Shown here: positions 1 to 8,445 of the stretch, piece after piece | How positions within the stretch are numbered: the stretch's first letter is position 1 | Layout of the letters: every line of letters begins with the position of its first letter | From: Metabacillus rhizolycopersici | GTDB taxonomy: Bacteria > Bacillota > Bacilli > Bacillales > Bacillaceae | Assembly (NCBI RefSeq): GCF_020075705.1 | Contig: NZ_JAIQUM010000021.1 | Span: 3,434-67,433, forward strand | Direction: 5' to 3' | DNA length: 64,000 nucleotides | Notes under the pieces: generated by a model | What the model saw: the letters and a program-made list of their open reading frames with translations, nothing else | What the model was told of the DNA's origin: nothing | Database searches by the model: none | Made by a program: the position numbers and the translations under genes

Positions 1-530
1 TCATTTCGTCTTTCTAGCTCCACTTCTACATTTCCTGGCTGATAATCAATGATTGGTTTATGTACGGTAGCATTTATTAGCGACTTGTTCATCTTCGCCT
101 CAATATTTACTTTTGCTGGCTCATAGTGAATTTTCACGCTTCCGGCTGATGGAATAAAACCGATATTGAAGGGATACATTGGCTTTTCACTATGCTTTTT
201 CGCTAGATCAGCAAGCGGGTTTCCGCCATCTTCAATCCGCTTTAACTGCTCGCCTTCTTCAGCTCTGCGGGCGATCCCAGCAAGTGCATCCTGATAGCCC
301 TGTTGTGCAGCTTCGCTTACTCGGCGTGAGATATGCTTCAAATCCATGTCTGCCCATGCTTCTGTTTGATCAATTGATAAGGTGGATGGAGTGGTTTCGA
401 TTGTTAATTCTGCTTTAGGCTGCTCCATTGACAGCTCTGCTTTTGGTTGTTCGATTGTTTGTTGACCTTTAGTAGTATGAATCCCTAGCTGCGCCGATAT
501 ACTTTGCAGGCGAATTTGCGGTACATTCAC
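1..530 (-). CDS. yviE: YviE-like DUF6470 protein, 3' part cut by window edge
   Basis: The reading frame is open from a GTG at 530 to the window edge (176 codons seen, no stop), so the C-terminus is missing. The GTG at 530 is chosen because AAGGGAG lies about 8 nt upstream; another GTG at 539 sits on top of that site. The protein has two tandem copies of a short QPKAEL motif near residues 32-45, then a conserved stretch around WADMDLKHI and GNPLADL. This fits my memory of B. subtilis YviE, a protein of unknown function encoded between flgL and fliW. Its place just downstream of flgL supports the call. A terminator and an R1 repeat separate it from flgL, so it may need its own promoter here. 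Confidence 0.75.
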   Translation of the reverse strand, partial: MNVPQIRLQSISAQLGIHTTKGQQTIEQPKAELSMEQPKAELTIETTPSTLSIDQTEAWADMDLKHISRRVSEAAQQGYQDALAGIARRAEEGEQLKRIEDGGNPLADLAKKHSEKPMYPFNIGFIPSAGSVKIHYEPAKVNIEAKMNKSLINATVHKPIIDYQPGNVEVELERRN

Positions 531-548
531 TGGTTTCACTCCCTTGTA

Positions 549-641
549 AGAAAAGCGCAAGCGCCTTGTTCAGCCTCGGGCAAATAAGACGCTTTTGACC
601 TCGAGGGGCTAGGCGCTGGAGCTGGACACGAAAACTAAGTC
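549..641 (+). repeat. R1 repeat copy A (short, GAAAACTAAGTC tail)
   Basis: Begins AAGAAAAGCGCAAGCGCC and ends GGACACGAAAACTAAGTCC. The left arm (GCGCC then CAGCCTC) pairs with the right arm (GAGGGGCTAGGCGC). This copy lacks the central variable hairpin seen in longer copies. It lies between the flgL terminator and yviE. Confidence 0.85.
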
Positions 642-667
642 CAAAATTTTATACTTTCTTATCTTGT

Positions 668-701
668 AAAAAGGTCTGACCCATCGTTTATGTGTCAGAC
701 C
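668..701 (-). terminator. Intrinsic terminator after flgL
   Basis: On the minus strand GGTCTGAC pairs with GTCAGACC (8 bp, 13-nt loop) and is followed by five T. It lies 22 bases past the flgL stop, so it should end the flgM-flgN-flgK-flgL transcript before yviE. Confidence 0.75.
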
Positions 702-723
702 GATCAATCGTATTTACTGTTTC

Positions 724-1602
724 TTATCTTAAAAAGTCAATCAATGACGGCTGAATAATTCTTGAACTGACCGCGAGCGATGCACGGTGAATACTTTCTT
801 GGATTGTTAAATCTGTAATCACTCGTTCGATGTCTGCGTCTTCGTTTTCAGACAAAATTCGGCTTGCGATGATTTCTTGGTCTTGAATTCGTGCATCGAT
901 CATTTCTAAGCGATTATAGCGGGCCCCGATTTCAGAGCGTTCTGCCGACATGACATCAAAATGGTCGTCTAATTTGCTTAGGAAGTCATCACCGGATTCC
1001 AGCGTTCCACTGTTTAATGCATCTTCAAGCAATTGCAGTGTATCAAAAAGCTCACTACCAAACACATTTGTCGCGTTGATATTCACTTTTAGATTCACAC
1101 CGTTTGATACCTCAACATTAAATGCGTCTGTGTTCATATCAACGGAAATCGTACCGTCCGTAATTGTGACAGGGGCACTGTCTGTTTTAGTTCCGTTAAA
1201 AATGTAACGGCCAGCTACTTGTGTGTTTGCGACATTCGCAATGTCTTCTTTTAGCTGCCCAATTTCAACCGCGATCGCTTTTAAATCTGAAGGGCTGTTT
1301 GTACCAGTTTGCCCTTGAACGACTAATTCACGAACACGTTGCATCACTTGGGTCGCATGGTCAATTCCTGCTTCTGAGCTCTCCATCCACTGATACGCTT
1401 CATTTAAGTTCCGTTTATACTGTTCAACTTCTGTTAAGTTTGAACGATAATACATCCCTTTAATCGCGACAACAGGATCATCAGAAGGGCGGTTAATCTT
1501 TTTGCCTGTTGCAAGCTGATCCTGGTATTTTCCCATATTTGAATAGCTTTGGCTTAAATGACGGAGCGAATTCGTCGCGATCATTCCTTGAGTTACACGC
1601 AT
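724..1602 (-). CDS. flgL: Flagellar hook-associated protein 3 (hook-filament junction)
   Basis: 292 residues, close to the usual length of FlgL in Bacillus. The protein starts MRVTQGM and has the flagellin-like N-terminal helical region (residues about 1-110), including the KINRPSDDP segment near 35-43, and a matching C-terminal helix ending in a PSLIDFLR-type tail. FlgL forms the adaptor between the FlgK ring and the flagellin filament outside the cell. The start ATG is 11 nt past the flgK stop, and its ribosome site GGAAGG lies inside the end of flgK, so the two genes look translationally linked. It is the last gene before a strong terminator. Confidence 0.95.
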   Translation of the reverse strand: MRVTQGMIATNSLRHLSQSYSNMGKYQDQLATGKKINRPSDDPVVAIKGMYYRSNLTEVEQYKRNLNEAYQWMESSEAGIDHATQVMQRVRELVVQGQTGTNSPSDLKAIAVEIGQLKEDIANVANTQVAGRYIFNGTKTDSAPVTITDGTISVDMNTDAFNVEVSNGVNLKVNINATNVFGSELFDTLQLLEDALNSGTLESGDDFLSKLDDHFDVMSAERSEIGARYNRLEMIDARIQDQEIIASRILSENEDADIERVITDLTIQESIHRASLAVSSRIIQPSLIDFLR

Positions 1603-1613
1603 GTTCTATTTAC

Positions 1614-3173
1614 CTACCTTCCTGATAATCCCATTCCGTTAATGATGCGATCTAATATCTCATCCTGCATTGTAATCATTCGTGCTGATGCATTGTATGC
1701 ATGCTGGAATTGGATCATGTTTGTCATTTCTTCATCAAGTGAAACGGCACTGACAGACTGTCTTCTGACTTCAACGGCATCTCGTAACACCTCACTGTTC
1801 GAGGTTAGGCGTGTTGCCTCCTGTGAATCGACGGCCATTCCACCGATAATGCTTTCGTAATAGTTTTGAAAGGATGTAGTGTTTCCATCAATACTAAATG
1901 TTTTGTTTTTTACATTTGCTAAAATAATAGCGTTCTGACTATCACCAATCGCTACGCTACCATCTGAGTTAGCTAATGCTGCAGCGATGTTATCTGTCGA
2001 GTTCAGAATATCTTGTGACACTTGGATTAGCGCTGCTGCACCTTTTGACGTTGTTAATGAAACATCACCGAATGAAAAGAAATCAAGTGGTGTATGTGTA
2101 CCTGCATTGTAATCCGTCATACTTCGTCCTGCTTGATGTGCCTCATTAAATTTACTCGCAAATTCGAATGCCATTGTATCAATGTTCGCAAGCATGTCAG
2201 GAAATGCGCCTTTTTCAAACGTACTAGATCCACTTTCATACGTATATCCATAGGAATCAATTAAGCTACTAATTTTCCCTGTGCTATTAAACTCTAATGC
2301 ACCGAGTTTTTTTTGACCGATTGTTACCGATTCAACTAAGCCGCTATCTGCTTTGTAGCCTACCTGCAGTGTGTTCGCCTTTTTCTGTTTTGCATCAACA
2401 AGCGTACCTAACGTGTTGCCATTGTCATCAACAATGGCAACTGTTAGCGCACCTTCTGCGATGGCAAGGGCATTCCCACCAGAAGGATTTCCCGTTACTT
2501 TAATGTTTGCTAGTGATGAGAGTTGGTCGATTAAGCGATCCCGTTCGTCATATAAATCATTAGGTAAGTAGCCATGTGGTTCGATTTCAGAGATTTGCTT
2601 ATTAATATTGTTAATTTGTAACGCTAGTGAATTAATTTCCTTCACCGTGACATCAAGCTCATTTTTTAAATCACCTTGGATTGATTTCAATGATGTTGAT
2701 AAATAGTTGAACGTTTCAGCCACAGCAATCCCACGTTCACGGACAACCGAACGCGCGCCTGCATTTGTTGGGTTCACCGCTAAGTCTTGTAATGATTGCC
2801 AAAAACGGTCAAGAGTACTTGATAAGCCTGTCTCAGACGGCTCATTCATAATTTCCTCCATTTTCTCTAACGCATCTGCACGAGATTCCCAATAGCCTAG
2901 TTTGTTATTTTCATTTCGATATTGAACATCTAAGAAATCCTCGCGTACACGTTGAACGGTTCCACCTTCTACACCAGTACCTATTTGGCCCGGTATTGTT
3001 GGGCTATTTTTTGAAACAGTCGGATACGGCGTTGTCTGTACAAAGTTAACACGTTGGCGTGAATAGCCAGGTGTATTGGCATTGGCAATATTATGTGCCG
3101 TTGTACTTAACGCACTTTGTTGCGTAAACATTCCGCGTCTCGCAGTTTCTAATCCGAAAAATGTTGATGTCAT
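1614..3173 (-). CDS. flgK: Flagellar hook-associated protein 1
   Basis: 519 residues, about the family length. The N-terminus has the rod/hook signature with NIANANTPGYSRQ near residues 28-40, and the C-terminus has the matching helical segment with MIQFQHAYNASARM. These two ends form the coiled D0 domain, while the middle is the surface-exposed variable part. FlgK is the first junction protein on the hook; it is secreted by the flagellar export system with FlgN as its chaperone. It lies 18 nt after flgN and 11 nt before flgL in one operon. Confidence 0.96.
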   Translation of the reverse strand: MTSTFFGLETARRGMFTQQSALSTTAHNIANANTPGYSRQRVNFVQTTPYPTVSKNSPTIPGQIGTGVEGGTVQRVREDFLDVQYRNENNKLGYWESRADALEKMEEIMNEPSETGLSSTLDRFWQSLQDLAVNPTNAGARSVVRERGIAVAETFNYLSTSLKSIQGDLKNELDVTVKEINSLALQINNINKQISEIEPHGYLPNDLYDERDRLIDQLSSLANIKVTGNPSGGNALAIAEGALTVAIVDDNGNTLGTLVDAKQKKANTLQVGYKADSGLVESVTIGQKKLGALEFNSTGKISSLIDSYGYTYESGSSTFEKGAFPDMLANIDTMAFEFASKFNEAHQAGRSMTDYNAGTHTPLDFFSFGDVSLTTSKGAAALIQVSQDILNSTDNIAAALANSDGSVAIGDSQNAIILANVKNKTFSIDGNTTSFQNYYESIIGGMAVDSQEATRLTSNSEVLRDAVEVRRQSVSAVSLDEEMTNMIQFQHAYNASARMITMQDEILDRIINGMGLSGR

Positions 3174-3191
3174 AGTCGTTTCCTCCTTTCG

Positions 3192-3677
3192 TTATGCTTG
3201 TGAATCAAATAGTGAACGCCGTACTTTTTCTGTTTGTGCTTTGTTTCCATCCAGACGCTGATAGTTTGTAAAGCTTTCTTGGGGCATGAGCATATCAAGT
3301 GAAAGCGAGACAAATTGGAGTGCCTGCTGTGTTAATTCGCGATTGATCTGGATTGTCGCCTTCAGCTTGTCCATCGTTTCATTGAAGTCATTTGCGATTC
3401 GCTGCAACGTTTCTTTTTCTTCAGCTTCTGCTTTTTCGATACAGGCTGAAAGGGTTAGCTCCTCGCTACGATCAAGAAATTTAGAAGTAATTTCAATTCG
3501 CTCAGCTTCTATTTGCTTAATCGCTTGAACAAACATCTGCTCTTTCTTTAGCAACTCTTTTAATTCTTCGACCTTCTCGCTTTTTAAGCTTTCCGTTTTT
3601 TGAAGGGTTACTTTGTAAAGGTTTTGATGAAGTTGTAAAAGCTTTTGCAATGTTTCAATTAAGTTTCCGACTGCCAT
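3192..3677 (-). CDS. flgN: Flagellar export chaperone FlgN family
   Basis: 161 residues, nearly all predicted helix, with long charged heptad-like stretches (residues about 15-110) rich in Glu, Lys and Leu. FlgN binds the C-termini of FlgK and FlgL in the cytoplasm and keeps them ready for export. The identity rests mainly on position between flgM and flgK, on length and on the helical composition, because FlgN sequences diverge. In B. subtilis the gene was first called yvyG. No catalytic motif is expected. Confidence 0.9.
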   Translation of the reverse strand: MAVGNLIETLQKLLQLHQNLYKVTLQKTESLKSEKVEELKELLKKEQMFVQAIKQIEAERIEITSKFLDRSEELTLSACIEKAEAEEKETLQRIANDFNETMDKLKATIQINRELTQQALQFVSLSLDMLMPQESFTNYQRLDGNKAQTEKVRRSLFDSQA

Positions 3678-3698
3678 TTATAACCCTCCATTCCAGCT

Positions 3699-3962
3699 TT
3701 ATTTTTTGTAGAAATCGAGCAATCCTTTGGCAATTGCTTTCGGATCAATTGTGTAGGTTCCGTTCTCTACTTGGTTTTTTAGTGCTTGGACCTTTTTCTG
3801 TCTTGCTTTTGTTATCTCGTTCGATTGTTGAAGATCTATTGCTTTTGCGGAAATCTCTACTTTGTCTTCTTTTGTTTGCGGTTTTTGTGCTGCTTGAGCA
3901 CTTTTTTCTAAGCTGCGTTTATATGGATTTACCCCCATTGAACCTAGATTGTTTATTTTCAC
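3699..3962 (-). CDS. flgM: Anti-sigma-D factor FlgM
   Basis: 87 residues, as expected for FlgM. The protein begins MKINNLGSMGVNPYK, has a polar flexible N-terminal half with KVEISAKAIDLQ near residues 34-45, and a C-terminal helical half that binds the sigma factor (residues about 45-87). FlgM holds SigD inactive until the hook-basal body is complete. A SigD-like promoter lies directly upstream, which fits the known feedback in which SigD drives its own antagonist. Followed 21 nt later by flgN. Confidence 0.95.
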   Translation of the reverse strand: MKINNLGSMGVNPYKRSLEKSAQAAQKPQTKEDKVEISAKAIDLQQSNEITKARQKKVQALKNQVENGTYTIDPKAIAKGLLDFYKK

Positions 3963-4007
3963 GCGTATCCCTCACTTTCAATCGTTAACGTGCAAGTTTA
4001 TACGATA

Positions 4008-4035
4008 TATATCGGTGTGTTTTGAGCTTTTTTTA
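4008..4035 (-). promoter_or_regulatory. SigD-type promoter of flgM
   Basis: On the minus strand TAAA (4032-4035) is followed after 16 nt by CCGATATA (4008-4015). This matches the flagellar sigma consensus TAAA-N15-GCCGATAA except for the first base of the -10. The predicted start of transcription is about 40 nt before the flgM ATG at 3962. Confidence 0.8.
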
Positions 4036-4058
4036 GTCATTTACTCTAATTTGGTACT

Positions 4059-4469
4059 TTATGAGTAATAAGTTGATTGCTGAGGTTTTTCTTTATTCCG
4101 TTCACTAATCTTTTCTTCCTGTTCGATTTGATTCAGTTGTTTGTGAATATTCTTTTTACAGCTTTCACATAACCGATCCTCTCTAATCGGATTTCCACAC
4201 TTTTCACACGGGTATCCAAGGTTCGGGAAGTTTGCAAGCTGAATCCGTCCATTGCGAATAAATTTTAAAATTAAGCCTTCTGACACGCCTGTCCCTTCGA
4301 CTACTTCGTGTAAATGCGCTTGCCGATTTTCACGTTTGCGTAAAAATTGATAAACGGTTTCGTATGCCTTTTCTTCTTCCTTAAAGCATGCGTCACAAAT
4401 CGAGCGGAATTGTGTTTGTACAAATAAATTATTACATTTTGGGCAGTTTGCCAATTCTCCCATATTCAT
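4059..4469 (-). CDS. yvyF: YvyF flagellar-operon protein, two zinc-ribbon-like pairs
   Basis: 136 residues, close to B. subtilis YvyF. Four CxxC-type pairs are visible: CPKC near residue 8, CDAC near 28, CEKC near 94 and CESC near 106. These probably form two zinc ribbons around a central helical segment with a winged-helix look (EVVEGTGVSEGLILKFIRNG). The family is a conserved regulator-like protein of unknown biochemical role found between comF and flgM. The C-terminal 25 residues are polar and low complexity. It ends 24 bases before the start of the flgM SigD promoter region and probably belongs to the comF transcript. Confidence 0.88.
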   Translation of the reverse strand: MNMGELANCPKCNNLFVQTQFRSICDACFKEEEKAYETVYQFLRKRENRQAHLHEVVEGTGVSEGLILKFIRNGRIQLANFPNLGYPCEKCGNPIREDRLCESCKKNIHKQLNQIEQEEKISERNKEKPQQSTYYS

Positions 4470-4520
4470 TCTCCTATCCGTTATTATCTACTGATTATAT
4501 CGGCAGGTGGAGAAAAATAT

Positions 4521-5219
4521 TTAACTTCTAATTAATGTTAGCGAAGAAACACTCGTTGCCCCATTTTGAAGAAGTAGCTTTGCCGCGTGACGGAGCGTGC
4601 TTCCTGTTGTATAGATATCGTCTACTATTACTATTCGTTTGTTTGCTATTTTACTTGGGCTGGTGAGCGAAAACACATTGGCAGCTGCTAGTCGTTCTGT
4701 GCGTGATTTTTTTGATTGTTTTTCATGATGGGTTCGCTTTAGAACGTCTAGTTGGGGTAATGGGAGAAAATCAGTGAGTAGCTTTGCTTGATTAAAGCCG
4801 CGTTCATATAATCGTTCGGCGCTTAATGGAATTGGGATGGCTGCATCGAAGGACAGTGAAGCTAGTTGATTTTTAAAGCTTTCAACAAATGCTTGTTGAA
4901 AAACATTGACTAACGCTGCATCACCGCGAAATTTGAATGTTGAGAGAATTTCTTTCATTGCGTCATTGTATTCAAAGACAGAAATATTTTTAGTAAGGAT
5001 GTTTTGCCATGCAGGATCATCCTCCCACCTCCCACAATCACTACAAAGCGTTTCGACATCTTGAGGTCGACAACAGATCGGACAGGCTGGACCAGTAACC
5101 TTTTTTAAGTTTTTAAAACAATCATCGCATGTAACATTTTCAGATCCTAAAAGCAAACTGGTCCATGAAGCCTTCCTGGAAATTTCCTCATTACAAATAA
5201 GACATATGATTAGAATCAA
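4521..5219 (-). CDS. comFC: ComFC amidophosphoribosyltransferase-fold competence protein
   Basis: About 230 residues. The N-terminus carries Cys pairs (CLIC, CDDC, CPIC, CSDC) that should bind zinc. The C-terminal half has a type I phosphoribosyltransferase fold with the PRPP loop IVIVDDIYTTGST and PIPLSAERLYERGFNQA before it. ComFC is needed for uptake of transforming DNA together with ComFA. The start is uncertain: no ATG or GTG is in frame near the N-terminus. The TTG at 5219 abuts the AAGGAGG site with no spacing, while an ATC at 5210 has 9 nt spacing and lines up with my recollection of the B. subtilis start. The 5' end overlaps comFB. Confidence 0.92.
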   Translation of the reverse strand: MILIICLICNEEISRKASWTSLLLGSENVTCDDCFKNLKKVTGPACPICCRPQDVETLCSDCGRWEDDPAWQNILTKNISVFEYNDAMKEILSTFKFRGDAALVNVFQQAFVESFKNQLASLSFDAAIPIPLSAERLYERGFNQAKLLTDFLPLPQLDVLKRTHHEKQSKKSRTERLAAANVFSLTSPSKIANKRIVIVDDIYTTGSTLRHAAKLLLQNGATSVSSLTLIRS

Positions 5220-5496
5220 CCTCCTTTTTATCACTTTGACATTGAGGTTTGTCTGAAACAATTTTTGCGCATTCTGCTAATTTAACTAAAAGTGATGTTA
5301 GTTCTTGTTTGTCAATGAATTCTGCTTTTACGTACGTGATTTTTTCTACTTTCGCTATATAGCGAGGTTTTGTTTTATTTAATGTAAGCGCTAGAATGTC
5401 ATCTAAACAATCATTACATGTACAGTTTAGCTGCAAGTGATTTTTATATTCATCCAGTAAATCTTTCATAATTCGTTCCATAGCATTAATGACCAT
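5191..5496 (-). CDS. comFB: ComFB late competence protein
   Basis: 101 residues from the ATG at 5496, which has GGGAG 9 nt upstream; an in-frame start at 5520 has no better site. The protein starts MVINAMERIMKDLLDEY and has the CTCNDCLDDILALTLN segment near residues 26-41, a Cys-containing motif shared with B. subtilis ComFB as I recall it. The exact role is unknown; in B. subtilis it is encoded between comFA and comFC and is not essential for transformation. Its last codons overlap the start region of comFC, including the comFC ribosome site. Confidence 0.88.
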   Translation of the reverse strand: MVINAMERIMKDLLDEYKNHLQLNCTCNDCLDDILALTLNKTKPRYIAKVEKITYVKAEFIDKQELTSLLVKLAECAKIVSDKPQCQSDKKEVDSNHMSYL

Positions 5497-5567
5497 GTAA
5501 TCAGACTCCCAACTAAGCAAATGTTACTACATTATGCCATAAAAAGGATTATACTGAAAGAAATTTG

Positions 5568-7058
5568 CTACTTCCCGATTAAATATTCACTATTCTTCGC
5601 TTCTTCATTCATTTGCTCAATATGTCGTTTCGCATCAAGCATCGCTTGCGTTTTACCGTAATGAAAAAAAGTAATCTCACCAGTTGGAAATGCGGCGTTC
5701 CTTCCGACGCGACCTGATATTTGCACGAGGGCACTTTCAGTGAAAATATCATCCTCACTGCCAAGTACAGCTACATCACTATTCGGAATTGTTACGCCAC
5801 GTTCGAGGATTGTCGACGTGACAATGAGTGGGATTTCACCGTTACGAAAGCGGCTTACCTTTTCCTTACGCCGGGCGTCCTCTGCATGTACACCTTCGAT
5901 TCGTTCGTCAAACTGCTGACATAATTCAACGACTTGATCAATGAGCGCGACCGATGGAACAAATAAAAACGCCTGCTTCTTACTTTGTAACTGTGTAGTG
6001 AGCCATTTTAAAATAATGGGTGGAAGTGTGTGCTGTTTCAGCTTCCCCTTCCAATTTCCACACCAAGCAAATTGCGGGACAGGTAAAGGGTGTCCATGAT
6101 ACCTTGCAGGAATTTTAATAGCTGACCGCTTCTTTAGCTCCACATCTTTTTTCCATTGCTTAGAAGGAGTTGCTGTTAAGTAGATGAGCGAACTTTTTTG
6201 CTTTCTCGATTTTTTCACCGCATATTGCAATGATTTGTCAGCAGAGTAAGGAAAAGCATCGACTTCGTCAACGATGACGGTATCAAATGCTTCTTTAAAG
6301 CGTAGAAGCTGGTGTGTTGTTGCTACATACAATGAGGCAGGTTGATGAATTTCTTCGCTACCACCGTAGAGGGCTGAAATTGTAGTTTTTGGAAATACCT
6401 TTCTCAGTCGCGGTGCTAATTCTAAAACAACGTCTGTACGAGGGGTGGCGATGCACATTCTTTTTCCATCCATGAGGCCGTATTCAAGTCCTTTAAATAA
6501 GACTTCAGTTTTTCCAGCGCCACATACCGCCCAGATTAACAGTTCTTGGTTCGCTTTCATGGCATTGATAACTTCCTCTGATGCATGAGCCTGTCCTTTC
6601 GACAACACGCCGTTCCAATCCAATGAGGCAGTTGAATTCGTGTCAGGTACAGGTCCATTCCAACTATACAGCGGTGTGCATTCACTAATCCGCCCCATCA
6701 TGATGCAGTTCCGACAATAGTGGCATTGCTGTTCTCCACAACGAGCACAGCAAAAATAGGCAAAAAGCGATGAATTGGTATTCCCACAACGATTGCATGT
6801 AAGGCGGTCATTTTCACGCCAAACACCATGATTCAATTTGATAAAGCCATTCTGATAATGAGCGTGCAGCGTTTCATTTGAGAATGGGCCCTCAGACGAT
6901 AACAGTTCTCTACCTGAGAGGTAACGCTGTAGCTGTGTGGAGTACATGAATGTGTCATTGAAGGGGTTTTGAGGAATCGGACGATGGTTTGAAATAGGCA
7001 ACCCTTCTGCGTGAGACAAAACTTGCGTAAGGGTATTATGTTGCAGTGAAAATCTCAT
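5568..7058 (-). CDS. comFA: ComFA DNA-uptake ATPase (DEAD/DEAH-type)
   Basis: 496 residues. An N-terminal zinc-finger region holds CNRC, CARC and CHYCRNC (residues about 88-118). It is followed by Walker A GAGKT (180-184), a DEVD box near 264-267, the SAT-like LTATPSK motif and a C-terminal arginine motif QISGRVGRN. ComFA is a membrane-associated, single-strand-DNA-dependent ATPase thought to help pull DNA through the ComEC channel. It comes 3 nt after the small HTH gene and 71 nt before comFB. The length is somewhat above the 463 residues I recall for B. subtilis. Confidence 0.95.
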   Translation of the reverse strand: MRFSLQHNTLTQVLSHAEGLPISNHRPIPQNPFNDTFMYSTQLQRYLSGRELLSSEGPFSNETLHAHYQNGFIKLNHGVWRENDRLTCNRCGNTNSSLFAYFCCARCGEQQCHYCRNCIMMGRISECTPLYSWNGPVPDTNSTASLDWNGVLSKGQAHASEEVINAMKANQELLIWAVCGAGKTEVLFKGLEYGLMDGKRMCIATPRTDVVLELAPRLRKVFPKTTISALYGGSEEIHQPASLYVATTHQLLRFKEAFDTVIVDEVDAFPYSADKSLQYAVKKSRKQKSSLIYLTATPSKQWKKDVELKKRSAIKIPARYHGHPLPVPQFAWCGNWKGKLKQHTLPPIILKWLTTQLQSKKQAFLFVPSVALIDQVVELCQQFDERIEGVHAEDARRKEKVSRFRNGEIPLIVTSTILERGVTIPNSDVAVLGSEDDIFTESALVQISGRVGRNAAFPTGEITFFHYGKTQAMLDAKRHIEQMNEEAKNSEYLIGK

Positions 7059-7061
7059 TCG

Positions 7062-7268
7062 TCACCACAGATCTCCTTTTTGGATTTTTCGATAACGCTT
7101 TTCTACACTAATGGCTGTCCGTGATAGCTCTGTTGCGATTTGTTTAAATTTCAACCCACTATGACGTAATTCCAAAAGCTTTCGATCTTCGAGAGTTGTC
7201 CAATGTCGATATGTTCTTTTCTTAACTTCCTTGTTAGATTGTGTAGTGTGATTGGAAGTATTGTTCAA
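7062..7268 (-). CDS. Small Myb/SANT-like DNA-binding protein heading the comF operon
   Basis: 68 residues from a TTG at 7268, with AGGAGG about 11 nt upstream. After a polar N-terminus (about 22 residues) comes a three-helix pattern HWTTLEDRKLLELRHSG, then FKQIATELSRTAISVEKRY, typical of a Myb/SANT or GcrA-like helix-turn-helix. Its stop lies 3 nt before comFA, and the only promoter seen for the operon is in front of it, so the two are cotranscribed. I do not recall an equivalent gene in the B. subtilis comF operon. Function unknown; a DNA-binding or competence-regulating role is an inference. Confidence 0.65.
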   Translation of the reverse strand: MNNTSNHTTQSNKEVKKRTYRHWTTLEDRKLLELRHSGLKFKQIATELSRTAISVEKRYRKIQKGDLW

Positions 7269-7305
7269 TCTTTATTAATCCTCCTAAACGTCATTGTTCA
7301 AGAGT

Positions 7306-7334
7306 ATTATGCGGGATGAAAAATAACCTGTCCA
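7306..7334 (-). promoter_or_regulatory. SigA-type promoter of the comF operon
   Basis: On the minus strand TGGACA (7329-7334), 17-nt spacer, CATAAT (7306-7311). Each box differs from consensus by one base. It lies about 38 bases before the TTG of the small HTH gene. No clear ComK box pair (AAAA-N5-TTTT twice) was found next to it. Confidence 0.6.
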
Positions 7335-7446
7335 TGATTTATCTTGAATTTGAGAGAAAAGTACTAGACCAATTGTACTTTCTCCTCCTATCTTTTCAGA
7401 TGAACAGGCAGTACGTCCCTTGCTTTAACGGAAAGAGAAACAAACC

Positions 7447-8289
7447 CTATTTCATATACCACCCTAAACCAATCGCACCCTCTCCAAGATGAGTGCCAAT
7501 TACTGCACCAAAATAGCTGATCAAGCATTCAACGTGTGGATATTTATCCTCAATCTCTCGCTTCATTTTTTCCGCCTCATCAGATCGGTTTGCATGGATC
7601 ACAACTGCGCGCATCGGTTTATTCTTTTCGGCATCTTCTTTAAAAAGCTCATTTACGCGATTTATCGCTTTTTTTCGTGTGCGAATTTTTTCAAATGGAA
7701 CGATCATTTTATCATCAACGTGAAGAATCGGTTTGACTTGTAGTAAACTCCCGATGAATGCCTGTGCTCCGCTCAGTCGCCCTCCCCGCTGAAGATTTGT
7801 TAAATCATCAACCATAAAGTAGGCCCGCATGGATTGCTTCATTTTTTCTAATCGAGCTAGTATCTCTTCAGGCCTTTTTCCTGCATTCGCCATCTGGGAT
7901 GCTTCAAGCGCATAGAAGCCTTGAACCATGCAGCTTATTTCTGAATCAAATGGAAAAACCTTTATATGATCAACCATCGTCGCCGCTGTCACCGCACCGC
8001 TGTATGTACCACTAATGCCACTTGAAAGATGAATTGAGAGGACGGCATCATATTCCTCTGCCAGCTTCTCAAATAACTCGACAAACATCCCAGTTGGTGG
8101 CTGTGACGTTGTTGGAAGATCCTTCCTCTCATTCATCTTTGTATAAAATTGTTCTGCTGTCATGTCGACTTCTTCCTGATAGCTTTCTGTCCCAAAATTT
8201 ACACTCAATGGAATCATATGAATACTGTGCCTATCACGTAATTCCTTAGGGATATATGCGGTACTATCCGTTAAAATCGCCGTTTTCAT
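7447..8289 (-). CDS. degV: DegV family fatty-acid-binding protein
   Basis: 280 residues, the full DegV length. It starts with the family hallmark TDSTAYIP (residues 7-14) and has TSQPPTGMF near 60-68 and LSSGISGTYSGA near 83-94, the motifs that line the fatty-acid pocket. DegV proteins (FakB-type) bind a fatty acid so that the kinase FakA can phosphorylate it. No FakA gene is in the window. The gene lies between comF and degU as in B. subtilis (yviA/degV). Possible terminator-like dyads lie downstream around 7350-7386 but lack a T-run. Confidence 0.92.
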   Translation of the reverse strand: MKTAILTDSTAYIPKELRDRHSIHMIPLSVNFGTESYQEEVDMTAEQFYTKMNERKDLPTTSQPPTGMFVELFEKLAEEYDAVLSIHLSSGISGTYSGAVTAATMVDHIKVFPFDSEISCMVQGFYALEASQMANAGKRPEEILARLEKMKQSMRAYFMVDDLTNLQRGGRLSGAQAFIGSLLQVKPILHVDDKMIVPFEKIRTRKKAINRVNELFKEDAEKNKPMRAVVIHANRSDEAEKMKREIEDKYPHVECLISYFGAVIGTHLGEGAIGLGWYMK

Positions 8290-8445
8290 GTTTAAAATTC
8301 CTTTCTTGTAAAAAGATCAACTTTTTTACTATATATTTTAAAGGAAATTGGATGGGATTTCACGAACAAAAGCGCAAGTAAACTACATTCATTTTGGCTG
8401 TTTTCGCAAACTTTGTTGCTATTGTCATATAGAGTGCCATCAACA

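Noticed and set aside
7350..7386. A dyad AAAGTAC/GTACTTT upstream of the comF promoter as a ComK box or degV terminator
   Set aside because: It lacks the paired AAAA-N5-TTTT layout of ComK sites and has no T-run; left as an unassigned dyad.
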